From NCBI GenBank assembly GCA_028753945.1, contig JAPNXP010000001.1, forward strand, positions 930,001 to 994,000: DNA of 64,000 nt, written 5' to 3'. The DNA is from Hexactinellida sp. DTS-2022. Lineage: Eukaryota; Porifera; Hexactinellida. Position 1 is the stretch's first letter, and each line of letters opens with the position of its first letter. The notes under the pieces were generated by a model, which was not told where the DNA came from, searched no databases, and saw nothing but the letters and a program-made list of their open reading frames with translations. A program made the position numbers and the translations under genes. Of this stretch, positions 1 through 13,081 are shown in pieces.

Positions 1-1619
<1,619 letters not shown>

Positions 1620-2735
1620 GCTGGACAGACTTCATGATGTTGAGATTTCTTCTAAAATATTTAAAACGAAATTTAAGGAGTCTCATGGAAGCCAGATCTT
1701 TTATATTATGATACTCGTATGAGAATCAATAAAATTTCTTTCATAACACAGAAAGCGTGAAATAATTAAAATAAAATATTATTAGATCTTTCCGGTGTTC
1801 TTCATACAATTCCTCCTCTTCAGTTTTAGTTAGTAGTTTAATATTGGCTATCAATACATTAGCAATTTAGCATTACGAGCCCTTCGGTCTCGTTCGCTTC
1901 GCGACGGATCACTCTCTTACAAAAGTCGCGAAGCGACTTTTGTTTGTTCGTGTTAGACACTACGCAACACAATTAATTAACGGCTGCTTCGCGGCCTTAC
2001 TCTCATCAAATATCACTCATATTAAATAAGTTAAACCTGTGACTTAAAAATTACACGTACTCAATTCAGTATGCTGCTATTTGGTACCCAAGTATGTCAA
2101 TATATTAATTAATTAATGATATTTAGTAACCATGATTTACTGCCTAGTAAATTGTTTGTAATAGTTGAATTACATCACGAATAGAATCAACTGATGGAAG
2201 CCAACTGGATTAATCAGTATGCAATTTCGGAAACATACACACACACTTGTACTTTGCTATACCTGTGTTGGTACGATACACTATTTATGGTTGATTAGTG
2301 CAGGGACTAATTAATTAATTGTGTCACAATCAGAAGTAAATGGGAATTCGTGAACTGCTATCTGGTGTAGAAATTTAGTGTACGTCTAATGATTTGAATT
2401 TTCTACAGATCGGAGCAAAATTGGGAAGCTAGTACAAAATATCTGTTTTTCGCAACTGTGACGTAATAATCCCGTTATTTTGTTTCAAAAACCAATAGAT
2501 CGTTGTCGCAGTACAAAATTACCCCTGTATACAAATTTTCAGCTTTCTGGGACTTGTAGTCTTTCCAATTAATTCTGGACAAATTCTGTCCGTAAACCGC
2601 CGATAATGAAGTCCATCACTAAGAATAGCAACTAGCCCTTGCAGAATATATAAAAAGACCCACTTTTTGAATAAATTACATGACTGTGGTGCACAAAAGT
2701 AGTATAGAACATTCTTACCTTCTAATTATATTGGA
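1620..2735 (-). pseudogene. Relic of an RRM-Tudor-kinase-like array gene, split by an insertion
   Basis: Two blocks (about 1620-1865 and 2588-2735) align by eye with the 3' part of the intact array gene at 4690-4950 and 4960-5105, in the same order and orientation. Shared landmarks include the segments around AAAATATTTAAAACGAAATT and AACTAGCCCTTGCAGAAT. Single-base deletions and a lost run of about 15 bases break the frame, so this is a dead sixth copy covering only the kinase-like C-terminal region. About 720 bp of foreign DNA (1876 to about 2587) separates the blocks. It sits upstream of actin 1 just as the intact first array copy sits upstream of actin 2, so the duplicated unit was probably actin plus array gene. 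Confidence 0.85.
1876..2587 (-). mobile_element. Helentron/Helitron-like insertion with triloop hairpins
   Basis: Insertion inside the pseudogene. Its left edge carries CGAGCCC-TTC-GGTCTCG (1876-1892), the reverse complement of the hairpin that ends the element at 26296-26312, so this copy lies in reverse orientation with its hairpin end at the left. A 10-bp stem with a GAA loop follows at 1920-1942. Near 2540-2575 is a stretch resembling the one that precedes a CAAA microsatellite near 9700-9730. No coding capacity is seen. The exact right edge is uncertain and more than one insertion may be present. Confidence 0.6.
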
Positions 2736-3071
2736 TGGCCTTAGCTCACGTGCGGCTATGGAGAAATTACAGAAACAAATTCGTGAGGCGAATCTTACCG
2801 CTCTTGAATATACTCAGTACAGCAAACTGACAATGGCAGTCCGATTTACATGAGCTTTATACGGAATTGAATATATAATGTTTCACTTTCTAAAGCGAAG
2901 TTTGAAGGTTTTAAATTTTAACACTTGTATTCGATAAAGCGCAGTGTTGTATATTTCCATAAATATTAATGTCCACGACCAAACGATTACATTCTAACCA
3001 AATCAAATAATCAAAAGTGGATCGATTTAAAACTTGCAGTCAATTCAGTCGAGTACCGCATAACTTGAAAA
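2736..3071. other. Spacer before actin 2
   Basis: AT-rich. Similarity to the array gene ends near 2735. I see no gene here. It includes the 3' flank of actin 2. Confidence 0.5.
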
Positions 3072-4202
3072 TTAAAAGCATTTACTGTGAACGATGCTTG
3101 GGCCAAACTCGTCGTATTCCTCTTTAGAGATACACATCTGATGGAAGGTGCTCAGGGAGGCTAGAATCGCTCCACCGATCCACACGGAGTACTTCCTCTC
3201 GGGAGGTGCGATAATCTTGATCTTCATGGTGGGAGGAGCGAGGGCGGTGATCTCCTTTTGCATTCGGTCAGCGATACCCGGGTACATGGTGCTGCCTCCA
3301 GACATGACAGTGTTAGCGTAGAGGTACTTGCGGATATCGACGTCACACTTCATGATCGAGTTATAACACATATTATGGATGCCAGCAGCTGACATACCAA
3401 GGAAAGAAGGCTGAAAGAGAGCCTCGGGGCAGCGGAAGCGCTCGTTACCGATGGTAATCACCTGTCCGTCCGGGAGCTCGTAGCTCTTCTCCAGAGAGGA
3501 GCTGGAGGCGGTAGTGCCCATCTCCTGTTCGAAGTCAAGCGCAACGTAGCACAGCTTCTCTTTGATGTCTCGCACGATCTCTCGCTCAGCAGTGGTGGTG
3601 AATGAGTAGCCGCGCTCGGTGAGGATCTTCATGAGGTAGTCGGTCAGGTCGCGACCGGCCAGATCAATACGGAGGATGGCATGGGGGAGGGCGTACCCTT
3701 TATATATTGGAACAGTGTGTGACACGCCGTCACCGGAGTCGAACACAATGCCAGTGGTACGACCGGAGGCATACAGGGAGAGCACGGCCTGGATGGCTAC
3801 ATACATGGCGGGGGTGTTGAAGGTTTCGAACATGATCTGGGTCATCTTCTCACGATTGGCTTTCGGGTTCAATGGAGCCTCGGTCAACAGGACGGGGTGT
3901 TCCTGCGGATCGACACGCAATTCATTGTAGAAGGTATTATGCCAGATCTTCTCCATGTCGTCCCAATTGGTGACAATGCCGTGCTCAATGGGGTATTTCA
4001 GGGTGAGGATAACACGCTTAATTTGAGCTTCCTCTCCCACATACGAGTCCTTATGATGGATGCCAACCATGACTCCCTGATGGCAGGGGCGACCTACGAT
4101 GCTAGGAAACACTGCATAGGGTGTCTCTTCGCCTGCGAAACCGGCTTTGCACATGCCAGAACCGTTATCTACGACCAAAGTAACAATTTCATCGTCTGCC
4201 AT
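3072..4202 (-). CDS. Actin, paralog 2 (complete, divergent)
   Basis: Complete intronless actin of 376 residues starting at the ATG at 4202 ([21 protein letters not shown]) and ending in HSKCF. The frame is open further upstream to 4265, but that would add an AT-rich N-terminus no actin has, so I reject it. Nucleotide-binding loops are intact. It departs from usual actin at positions that are normally almost invariant: RPCHQG for [15 protein letters not shown] for VGMGQKDSY in the DNase-I loop, IKRVI for [17 protein letters not shown] for QMWISKQEYDES, and HSKCF for HRKCF. These fall on polymer-contact and C-terminal surfaces, so filament behaviour may be altered (inference). It could be a specialised isoform or a gene drifting towards decay, although the frame is fully open. 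Confidence 0.96.
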   Translation of the reverse strand: MADDEIVTLVVDNGSGMCKAGFAGEETPYAVFPSIVGRPCHQGVMVGIHHKDSYVGEEAQIKRVILTLKYPIEHGIVTNWDDMEKIWHNTFYNELRVDPQEHPVLLTEAPLNPKANREKMTQIMFETFNTPAMYVAIQAVLSLYASGRTTGIVFDSGDGVSHTVPIYKGYALPHAILRIDLAGRDLTDYLMKILTERGYSFTTTAEREIVRDIKEKLCYVALDFEQEMGTTASSSSLEKSYELPDGQVITIGNERFRCPEALFQPSFLGMSAAGIHNMCYNSIMKCDVDIRKYLYANTVMSGGSTMYPGIADRMQKEITALAPPTMKIKIIAPPERKYSVWIGGAILASLSTFHQMCISKEEYDEFGPSIVHSKCF

Positions 4203-4539
4203 TGTGGCTAAATTTGTATGAAAAATTGGTTTAATGATTAGAAAAATGTAGAAATTTCGGTTCATTTGATTTTTTGCATTGTAAATTAGGAGGGCATTAT
4301 ATAAAAGTGAGGGAGCTATTCACGATTCTAACTTAACTATTGTATCATTAGATCTGAAGTTTTGAGAATGCTCTATGTAGAATCGATCGGAGTAGTTTTC
4401 TAAGTACTATTAGTTTAAAAATAATACAAAACGTCATCTCTTTTCTAATTCCAAATGTTATAACAAGGAGTCGCTAACACAATCTAAAATATCATAAGAA
4501 ACTAACATATTGTAGACCTGAAGGAATGGTTTTAGTTCA
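4203..4539. other. Actin 2 upstream / left boundary of the tandem array
   Basis: From about 4288 (AGGAGGGCATTATATAAAAG) the sequence matches the segment that precedes the 3' end of every other array gene (for example 16388, 21353 and 28256). The left edge of the repeated unit is therefore near 4288, about 85 bp from the actin 2 start codon. The rest is the conserved 3' flank of array copy 1. Confidence 0.7.
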
Positions 4540-6883
4540 TTATTGTTGGGACAAATTCATCAGCTGTTGCACCTCATAGTCATTTCCTCCGACTTCTTCC
4601 CTGAACATAACATTATCCAAAGGTCCAAGAGATTCTGGGTCACAAAAAGCGGAATTCGGAACGGACAGCACATTGAAGTAGTCATGGCGGACGAGACTTG
4701 AGGCTGTGGAGGTTTCTTCTAAGATATTTAAAACGAAATTTAAGGCAGTTTCATGGAGGCCAGATCTTCTCACCAGATCTTCGATGTTAAAAATACTCGT
4801 CTGAGAATCAAGAAAATTTCTTTCATAACACCGAAATAGTGAAAGGATCAAAGTACAGTAGTTAAATAGGTCTCTCCGGTGTTTTTCGTACAATTCCTCC
4901 TCTTTTGTCTCAGTTAGGAGTTCAATACTGGTAATCAACACGTTGGTATCATTCACAAAGATCTCCGTTTCTGTTAACCGCCGACAATGAAGTCCAGAAC
5001 CATGAATAGAAACTAGCCCTTGCAGAATTTCCAACAAAACTTGTTTTTTGGATAAATCACACGACTGTGGTGCACTAAAATATTCTAGGACATTCTTACC
5101 CTCTATTATGGAGTGTTTCAGGAAAGCTTTCGTACCAGATTTGCTGAAAAACATTGCATCACAATTCAGAACAGAGTCACATTTGATTTTGGAAAGAGCA
5201 TTCACATTCTTAACCAAAATCAATTGGTGTTCGCTATTTACCAATTTAATTTCTCGAAGCAGGCATTGCTCTTCGTTGAAAGCTGTTAGAAATGTGGATT
5301 CAGGAAAAAGCGAAACTTCCTTAAGGTCTCCAAAATAGTCTTCTTCCCATGAGGGCATGTAAATCGGACCAAATTCAATCTGACGTTGTAATGCCAGATC
5401 TGGGTAGAGGATTGGGAGTTCTGAAAAATGCGAGGCCAATTCAGAGATACTGATAAGCTCCTCGTGCTCTCTCAGCAGCAACTTATGGAAATTGAGTAGA
5501 AGCGAACTAATATTGTTCTCAATGGTAGAGAAATTGTCAAAATTTGAATCATCAACTGCCTCTTTCAGATCGACACGCAGATGTCTAAGGTCAGTTCTCA
5601 TTTTCTTAATCTCTTTTCTCGTCACCTGTAGCTCAGTCAGGGAGGGCGGGTTCGACTCACAAAATTGCAGCAATTCGAGCTCATTGAGCAGCTCAGGAAC
5701 GAGGGAGCTCTTGATTGAATAAACTTCCGATAGTTCTCTCTTCAACTCGTACGCAACTGCCTCTGTCAGACTAGAGCTGGCTGTGCTTTTCCTTTCGAAC
5801 TGAACATCCTCCATCATCTTGAGAGCTTCGATTTCGCTATCAGAAGTCTGAATAATTTTGTGAATAAACTCGCCAATTCTCTCCCCCCTCGCGCTCTCCT
5901 CCCCAATTTCTTCTTTAGGGTCAAGACTTAACATTCTTTGATAAAACCTGAAAGAGCTTTGTAGCTTAGAACATAATTCTTCAAGCCCAGCTTCCTCTTC
6001 CTGGCCGATTTTCAACTCTTTCATATCGAAAGACTGAACAGATTCAAATGTTTCCAGACACACAGTCAAATCGATATGCTTTGCGTCTAATTTTGGATCT
6101 TGGGTATAACTGGGGGTTTCAACCAGGCGCTCCTTCATCGAGTTCAAAGATTCTATTCTCTCATCCAATGGGAATTTGCATAACGTTTCGATTAGATTGG
6201 AGATACTGACAATTAGTTTGGCTCTGCACTCGTTCCTTAGAGTTATAAGCCGCGAGAGAGACGGGTTCTCTTCGCCCTCAGAGCAACTCCGGATCTGAGC
6301 TATCAGATCTGTCAGCTGTTCCCGATTAGAGCGGACTTCCACCACTTCCGACATCTGGCTGAGGGAAAACCTACTCCTGTTGGACAGGACTTCCTTCGCG
6401 ATTTCGCTGAGGGGAGTAGCCTCCTGGCCGGAGTAGAGCTGTTTCTTTGCGGTAATAAAGCTTGCGAGTTTGGCTCCTAACGTGTCGAATAACTGCTGAC
6501 ACCCGACAGGGCTCTCCAGCATCTCGATCTTGCTTCTCTGCTCAGCATTCTGTGTCTCGAGAGAGATGACACGCCCACTCGTGGCCTCCATCCTCTCGTC
6601 CATCTCCTCCAGCTCCTGTCTGTACCTGGTGATCAGCTCGGGTCCGTGCAGCGGGTCGTAGTTTGGATGACGTAGCTGCTCTGTGTTGACAGAACTGGGG
6701 AGAATAGGGGGCGAGAGCAGGCTGCCGTATTGGGGAGGTAATGCAAGCTTTTGGTAAGACTGAAATGCAGAGTTCGTTTGTTGTTGTTGCTGTTGTTGTT
6801 GTTGCTGCTGCTGTTGTTGTTGTTGTGGTTGTTGTTGTTGTGGTTGTTGTTGTTGTTGCTGGTGATGTTGATGTTGTTGCTGG

Positions 6884-6956
<73 letters not shown>

Positions 6957-8211
6957 GCTGTTGCTGTTGCTGTTGCTGTTGATGATGTTGTTGGGTCTGA
7001 AGTTGAGGTGTTTGCAAAGTAGAAATTGTGGGAAATGTAAAGTGGTTCGGGTAAGAGGAATAAGAAAGCTGGGTTAAGGGACTGGGTTGCTGAGTTCCCT
7101 GAGAAATAAGAGAGGTGTTTGCACTCACCAGGCTCGGCAGTATCATAGGGTTAGTTTCGAAAGCGGTGCTCTGGTACGACTGGTCACAAGGAATGTAGGT
7201 GTGTGAAAAGTGATGAGAAGCTGAACTGGTCGAGGTTGGGGACTTATTGGAGTATTCTGTTCTCCCGGTTCTGGTGGATAAGTTCAAATCGTGCTTCTTC
7301 AGCTCCTCAGTTAGCTTCAGACTGGCACCGTGGGCAGAAGGAACTGACACTGAAACGACACTACAGTCCGGATCGGTGGAAACACTGTGAAGATGAGTCA
7401 GATAAACGAACTTATCAAATATTGTATTGGATATGAAATTCACTCGCTCCCTCGCCAAAACATGATCGGAGGAGTGAAAATCCGCATCTTCTAAGCAATA
7501 CTTGTGACAAAGAGGTGGCACACAGAATTTCTCCGGCAGGGGAATAAGATTACTCAATCTTTCACTGGAAGTGTTGCCATAGTCAATAAACAATATTTCA
7601 GCCGGGTCTTCTCCGGTGTTCTTAACTTCGACACGGTACCACATTCCATCTGCAAACTTCGCAGCGGAGTAACACGACTGTGTGTATTGCTCCCTGGTAA
7701 TCTCCTCAGTCACCACTGATTGGCAGTACGCATTGATAGGAGCAGCCATCTGCTTGGCTTCAGTTGAATCCGCCTCGAGCAAGAGGGTAGGCTGAGCCCA
7801 GAAATAATTAGTGTTCTCGATATGTGTTACAAGTGCACGAAAACTAGCAGGATCATCATTCCCTTCATCCCGAATCTGTCTTGTGTGTGTCTCCCTTTCG
7901 TCTACAAATTTGCGAGCACCTCTAGCAAAACGAAACTGCCTTTCCTCACATTGGTTGTTAAAGCAGCAACTTATTGCCTGGCTGTAACCTTTGAATTTGT
8001 AATTGGATAGGTTGTGTTGAGCACACTCTGCCTCTTCTATGGTTCTATATGAAACGAATGCCATCTTGACGTTGTAGTGATGTTTGCTGAGAAATTGGCA
8101 ATGAGTGACAGTGCCAAATGAAGAAAATAAGCTCTTGACATCTTCGTCCGAAATTTCTTTTGGTATCCCTTTCAAAACAAGATGTTTTACTCTTTCTTGA
8201 TTTGTGGACAT
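4540..8211 (-). CDS. RRM-Tudor-coiled-coil-pseudokinase protein, array copy 1
   Basis: Intronless frame of 1223 residues. I take the ATG at 8211 (MSTNQERVKH); the codon before it is TTG. Domains: RRM at about 9-83, with LVLKGIP as RNP2 and KMAFVSY as RNP1; an extended Tudor domain at about 125-240 with THIENTNYFWAQ, then DGMWYRVEV and the FIDYGN signature; a Gln/His-rich tract at about 408-478, broken here by His and Pro; a coiled coil near 520-565 (ELEEMDERMEATSGRV); more helical sequence; and a kinase-like C-terminus from about 940 (FGPIYMPSWEEDYFGD). The layout resembles STK31/TDRD8 (Tudor, coiled coil, kinase domain; germline-associated in vertebrates), with an RRM-Tudor front like TDRD10. 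Where a kinase has HRD the sequence reads HCRR, and no DFG is seen, so it is probably catalytically dead. This copy has the longest glutamine tract of the five. Confidence 0.9.
6776..6988 (-). repeat. PolyQ-coding CAA/CAG repeat, copy 1
   Basis: In-frame triplet repeat in the coding strand, mostly CAA with scattered CAG and interrupted by CAT/CAC (His) and CCA (Pro) codons. The longest uninterrupted glutamine run is about 33. Two Leu- or Val-rich open frames on the opposite strand here are artefacts of the triplets. Confidence 0.95.
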
Positions 8212-8498
8212 CAATGAAATAAGCTAATAATTGAGTTAATATTTTAGTAAGTACATTCCAAAGTACGATACGTAATCTTAACTACGGATAATACTGGATT
8301 CCTACAAATAGCTATATAGCCCTAACTCGGTCTGCCACCACTCATTCATTCATAACTGTACTAGGCAGTGCAATAAGATTCGCAGTTTGATATTTCGTTA
8401 AGCAGTCTCCGAGAAACTGATGTATCAAAGATTTTTTCTAAAGGCATATAAATACTCACAATTAAATAGCTAATTGTCAGCCCCATAGGAGGGCATTA
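8212..8498. promoter_or_regulatory. Upstream region of array copy 1 (uninterrupted spacer backbone)
   Basis: This is the best view of the ancestral spacer. The foldback site (after CTTAAC near 8279) and the MITE site (ATCAA near 8425) are both empty. A palindromic TATA-like block GCTATATAGC lies at 8311-8320, about 100 bp upstream of the ATG on the coding strand, and is retained upstream of the other copies with small changes. A promoter role is inferred from position only. Confidence 0.4.
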
Positions 8499-8593
8499 CC
8501 TTATTATAGGAAATTAACGCGCCATGTAATTAACGCGAAGGAAATTAACGCTCCATGAAATTAACGCCAATTGGAGCTAAACATTTTCAAATA

Positions 8594-10189
8594 CAGTGTA
8601 ACCCCGGAATTACGGTCACCCTTGGGACCGAGAAAAATTGCAGTAATTTTGGGTGGCCGTAATTGTGAAACTTTTGATAAAAACCATATTCCATTAACAC
8701 AAGCTGCTCGTCCGCGCTACGCGCGTTCTTACAACTTGCACTCGGGCCTGCGGCCCTCGCTTGTATTCATGGCAAATTATGCCTGTTGTATTTAGATACT
8801 GTGGAGTGTAACGGAAATTTAACGAAAATTATACATCCCTTTCCTTACGTCACGTTTTTTGTCATTTTGGAATAAGAAGTACGATCTGTGACATTCGTAA
8901 TCCTTCTCCCCACTTGAAAGCGTTAGGTAACGTTCGAAGGCCTCATACGTAGGTTGGTTATATTATGGGAAATCATTTAGGAATTATAATAGCTGTCCGC
9001 TAGCCTATGTACAAATGACCGTGTATAGAGTAACCTTTAGCAGATTCTATTATACAGTATGTAGTGGCCCCCTAAGCAGTATATTTAAGCTGATCGACCG
9101 CGCTACGCGGCTACGCGCGTTCTCACAACTTATTCTCGCCCTCGCGTGAATTTACAACAATTTTGATTCCTTAATTAGAATAGACAAATTTGTTATTTCA
9201 GAAAGAAAGACTTTTAGACTAAATCATAATAATATATGCTCATGATCCTCGGTAAATTAATACATTAATTCATGCTAAAAAGTCATTGATACGAAATTTA
9301 TTCCAAACTAACAAATATATCTTTTTTCGGGATTATGAGTAGCAAATCTGAAATCTAATTGATTAATTAATCAAAAGTTTGGAAATGAAGAGTTTATAAG
9401 GTGGAATGAAAGGTTTGAGTTTAACTTTTACTAAATAGACCATTTATGCGATTAATAGGGCTATTGAAGTACTAACTTACAGGGCTAAAATTTATTGGTC
9501 AAATGTATTGACCCAGAATTATTTGTATTTATTTTTTCAGCCAATTAAATTGCAGTCTCTGTTAGGCTTTCTATAATGCATAATTAACAGCTGATAGTTT
9601 TGACACCTTTGAGAGGGAAGATATGAATATTTTTCTTAGATATTAGAACTTGTTCCTAGAAACAATATTTCCTACCCCTCTGCCAAATTTCAAGTCTGTA
9701 GCTCTTACCAGTTCCTCAATCAATTCTGAACAAACAAACAAACAAACAAACAAAAAAAATCATTGTGATTTAATATATAAGATTACCATACTATTACATA
9801 ATTACTAATTTAAATACGCATCTAAATTTGATTGCTTCTGGTTGCTTGATGCCATTAAAAACTTAAGAATTACTGACAGAGTAATATGCTTTTGCATTTA
9901 TAGGTTACTAGTACAATGGATTTATATTTAATTGCAATTGTCAAGAAATTGTTTTCGTTTTCAAACATGTAATACTGATTCCCTATTGTTAAATGAATTG
10001 ACCGTAATTCCGAGGTTAAAAATATGGTTTCGTTCTAAAACAAATGACCGGAATTCGGAATAGCGGGTGGCCGTAATTCTGATATAAATCAATGTTAAGG
10101 TCTATGTGAAGTCAGACGGGACTTTAAAAAGTGGCCGGAATATCGGGGTGGCCGCTATTCTGAGGTGACCGTTATGCGTGGTTCCACTG
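8594..10189. mobile_element. Pogo/Tigger-like element nested in the 2 kb element
   Basis: TA target duplications at 8592-8593 and 10190-10191. The ends are CAGTGTAACCCCGGAATTAC at the left and, inward from the right, CAGTGGAACCACGCATAACG; the CAGT start and TA duplication fit pogo-type elements. Internal repeats of GGCCGTAATTC-type motifs are seen near both ends. The inside also holds triloop hairpins (8713-8723, 8744-8756 and 9098-9110) and a CAAA microsatellite (about 9728-9757), probably pieces of a Helentron-like element. No coding frame of note. Confidence 0.75.
9728..9757. repeat. CAAA microsatellite
   Basis: About six ACAA/CAAA units followed by an A run. The preceding TCAATCAATTCTGAAC resembles the stretch near 2550-2575, which suggests a shared transposon origin. 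Confidence 0.85.
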
Positions 10190-10721
10190 TACATGAAATT
10201 AACGCGAATAAATTGTATAAAAAAATTTATGGAAAATAAATCTCCTGATTGAATACTATTATTGTGCCCAAATAGGGTTCCAATCTGCTTGATAGACATG
10301 GTATACCCTTTCAAACTAGTTGCACGTCTGAAAATATGTAGCTCGGAAGTTTGTCCATCCATTGTATAAATTTGCTAAATAGCAGGATATTAAAAGGTCT
10401 AGGAAATTAAAGCTCCATGAAATTAACGCGAAGGAAATTAACGCGATTTGGGGAATTTCGCGTTAATTTCTTATAAGAAGGTATATAAAAGTGAGGGAGC
10501 AATTCACGATTCTAACTTAACTATTGTATCATTAGATCTGAGGATTTGAGAATGCTCTAAGCAGAATCGATCGAAGTAGTTATCTAAGTACTATTAGTTT
10601 AAAAATAATACAAAACGTCATCTCCTTTCTAATTCCTTGTTATAACAAGGAGTCGTTAAGACAATCTAAAATATCATAAGAAACTAACTTATTGTAGACC
10701 TAAAGGAATGGTTTTAGTTCA

Positions 10722-13026
10722 TTATTGCTGGGACAAATTCATCAGCTGTTGCACCTCATAGTCATTTCCTCCGACTTCTTCCCTGAACATGACATTATCC
10801 AGAGGTCCAAGAGATTCTGGGTCACAAGAAGCGGAATTCGGAACGGACAGCACATTGAAGTAGTCATGGTGGACGAGACTTGAGGCTGTGGAGGTTTCTT
10901 CTAAAATATTTAAAACGAAATTTAAGGCAGTTTCATGGAGGCCAGATCTCCTCACTAGATCTTCGATGTTAAAAATACTCGTCTGAGAATCAAGAAACTT
11001 TCTTTCATAACACCGAAATAGTGAAAGGATCAAAGTACAGTAGTTAAATAGGTCTCTCCGGTGTTTTTCATACAATTCCTCCTCTCTTGTCTCAGTTAGG
11101 AGCTCAATACTGGTAATCAACACGTTGGTATCAGTCACAAAGATCTCCGTTTCTGTTAACCGCCGACAATGAAGTCCAGAACTATGAATAGCAACCAGCC
11201 CTTGCAGAATTTCCAACAAAACTTGTTTTTTGGATAAATCACACGACTGTGGTGCACTAAAATATTCTAGGACATTCTTACCCTCTATTATGGAGTGTTT
11301 CAGGAAAGCTTTCTTACAAGATTTGCTGAAAAACAATGCATCACAATTCAGAACAGAGTCACATTTGATCTTGGAAAGAGCATTCACATTCTTAACCAAA
11401 ATCAATTGGTGTTCGCTACTTACCAATTTAATTTCTCTAAGCAGGCATTGCTCTTCGTTGAAAGCTGTTAGAAATGTGGATTCAGGAAAAAGCGAAACTT
11501 CCTTAAGGTCCCCAAAATAGTCTTCTTCCCATGAGGGCATGTAAATCGGACCAAATTCAATTTGACGTTGTAATGCCAGATCTGGGTAGAGGATTGGGAG
11601 TTCTGAAAAATGCGAGGCCAATTCAGAGATACTGATAAGCTCCTCGTGCTCTCTCAGCAGCAACTTATGGAAATTGAGTAGAAGCGAACTAATATTGTTC
11701 TCAATGGTAGAGAAATTGTCAAAATCTGAATCATCAACTGCCTCTTTCAGATCGACACGCAGATGTCTAAGGTCAGTTCTCATTTTCTTAATCTCTTTCC
11801 TCGTCACCTGTAGCTCAGTCAAGGAGGGCGGATTCGACTCACAAAATTCTAGCAATTCGAGCTCATTGAGCAGCTCTGGAACGAGGGTGCTCTTGATTGA
11901 ATAAACTTCCGATAGTTCTCTCCTCAACTCGTACGCAACTGCCTCTGTCAGACTAGAGCTGGCTGTGCTTTTCCTTTCGAACTGAACATCCTCCATCAAC
12001 TTGAGAGCTGCGATTTCGCTATCAGAAGTCTGAATAATTTTGTGAATAAACTCGCCAATACTCTCCCCCTTCGCGCTCTCCTCCCCAATTTCTTCTTTAG
12101 GGTCAAGACTTAACATTCTTTGATAAAACCTGAAAGAGCTTTGTAGCTTAGAACATAATTCTTCAAGCCCAGCTTCCTCTTCCTGGCCGATTTTCAACTC
12201 TTTCATATCGAAAGACTGAACAGAATCAAATGTTTCCAGACACACAGTCAAATCGATATGCTTTGCGTCTAATTTTGGATCTTGGGTGTAACTGGGGGTT
12301 TCAACCAGGCGCTCCTTTATCGTGTTCAAAGATTCGATTCTCTCATCCAATGGGAATTTGCATAACGTTTCGATTAGATTGGAGATACTGAGTATTAGTT
12401 TGGCCCTGCACTCGTTCCTTAGAGTTATAAGCCGGGAGAGAGACGGGTTCTCTTCGACATCAGAGCAACTCCGGATCTGAGCAATCAGATCTGTCAGCTG
12501 TTCCCGATAAGAGCGGACCTCCACCACTTCCGACATCTGGCTGAGGGAAAACCTACTCCTGTTGGACAGGACTTCTTTCGCGATTTCGCTGAGGGGAGTA
12601 GCCTCCTGGCCGGAGTAGAGCTGTTTCTTTGCGGTAATAAAGCTTGCGAGTTTGGCTCCTAACGTGTCGAATAACTGCTGACACCCGACAGGGCTCTCCA
12701 ACATCTCGATCTTGCTCCTCTGCTCAGCATTCTGTGTCTCGAGAGAGATGACACGCCCACTCGTGGCCTTCATCCTCTCGTCCATCTCCTCCAGCTCCTG
12801 TCTGTACCTGGTGATCAGCTCGGGTCCGTGCAGCGGGTCGTAGTTTGGATGACGTAGCTGCTCTGTGTTGACAGAACTGGGGAGAATAGGGGGCGAGAGC
12901 AGGCTGCCAGATTGGGGAGGTAATGCAAGCTTTTGGTAAGACTGAAATGCAGAGTTCGTTTGTTGTTGCTGTTGTTGCAGCTGTTGTTGTTGTTGTTGCT
13001 GGTGTTGTTGCTGTTGTTGTTGTTGC

Positions 13027-13081
<55 letters not shown>

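Larger units (their letters stand above)
8499..10481. mobile_element. TA-flanked terminal-inverted-repeat element (about 2 kb), unique to spacer 1
   Basis: The insertion separates GGGCATTA from TATATAAAAG, which are joined as GGGCATTATATAAAAG in other spacers, so the target duplication is TA. The ends are inverted repeats of about 23 bp (CCTTATTATAGGAAATTAAC at the left; CCTTCTTATAAGAAATTAAC reading in from the right). Both arms carry several copies of GAAATTAACGC. A second element (8594-10189) is nested inside. No transposase frame is seen. It could be a non-autonomous Tc1/mariner-like element. Confidence 0.8.

Noticed and set aside
4203-4265. N-terminal extension of actin 2 to 4265
   Set aside because: Actins start at M(A/G/C)D(D/E); the extension is AT-rich 5' flank that happens to be open.
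6741-7077. Val-rich and Leu-rich open frames on the plus strand (similar ones at 12923-13178, 18846-19122, 23804-24059, 30706-30949)
   Set aside because: They are antisense readings of the CAA/CAG repeat in the array genes; no start context or domain supports them.
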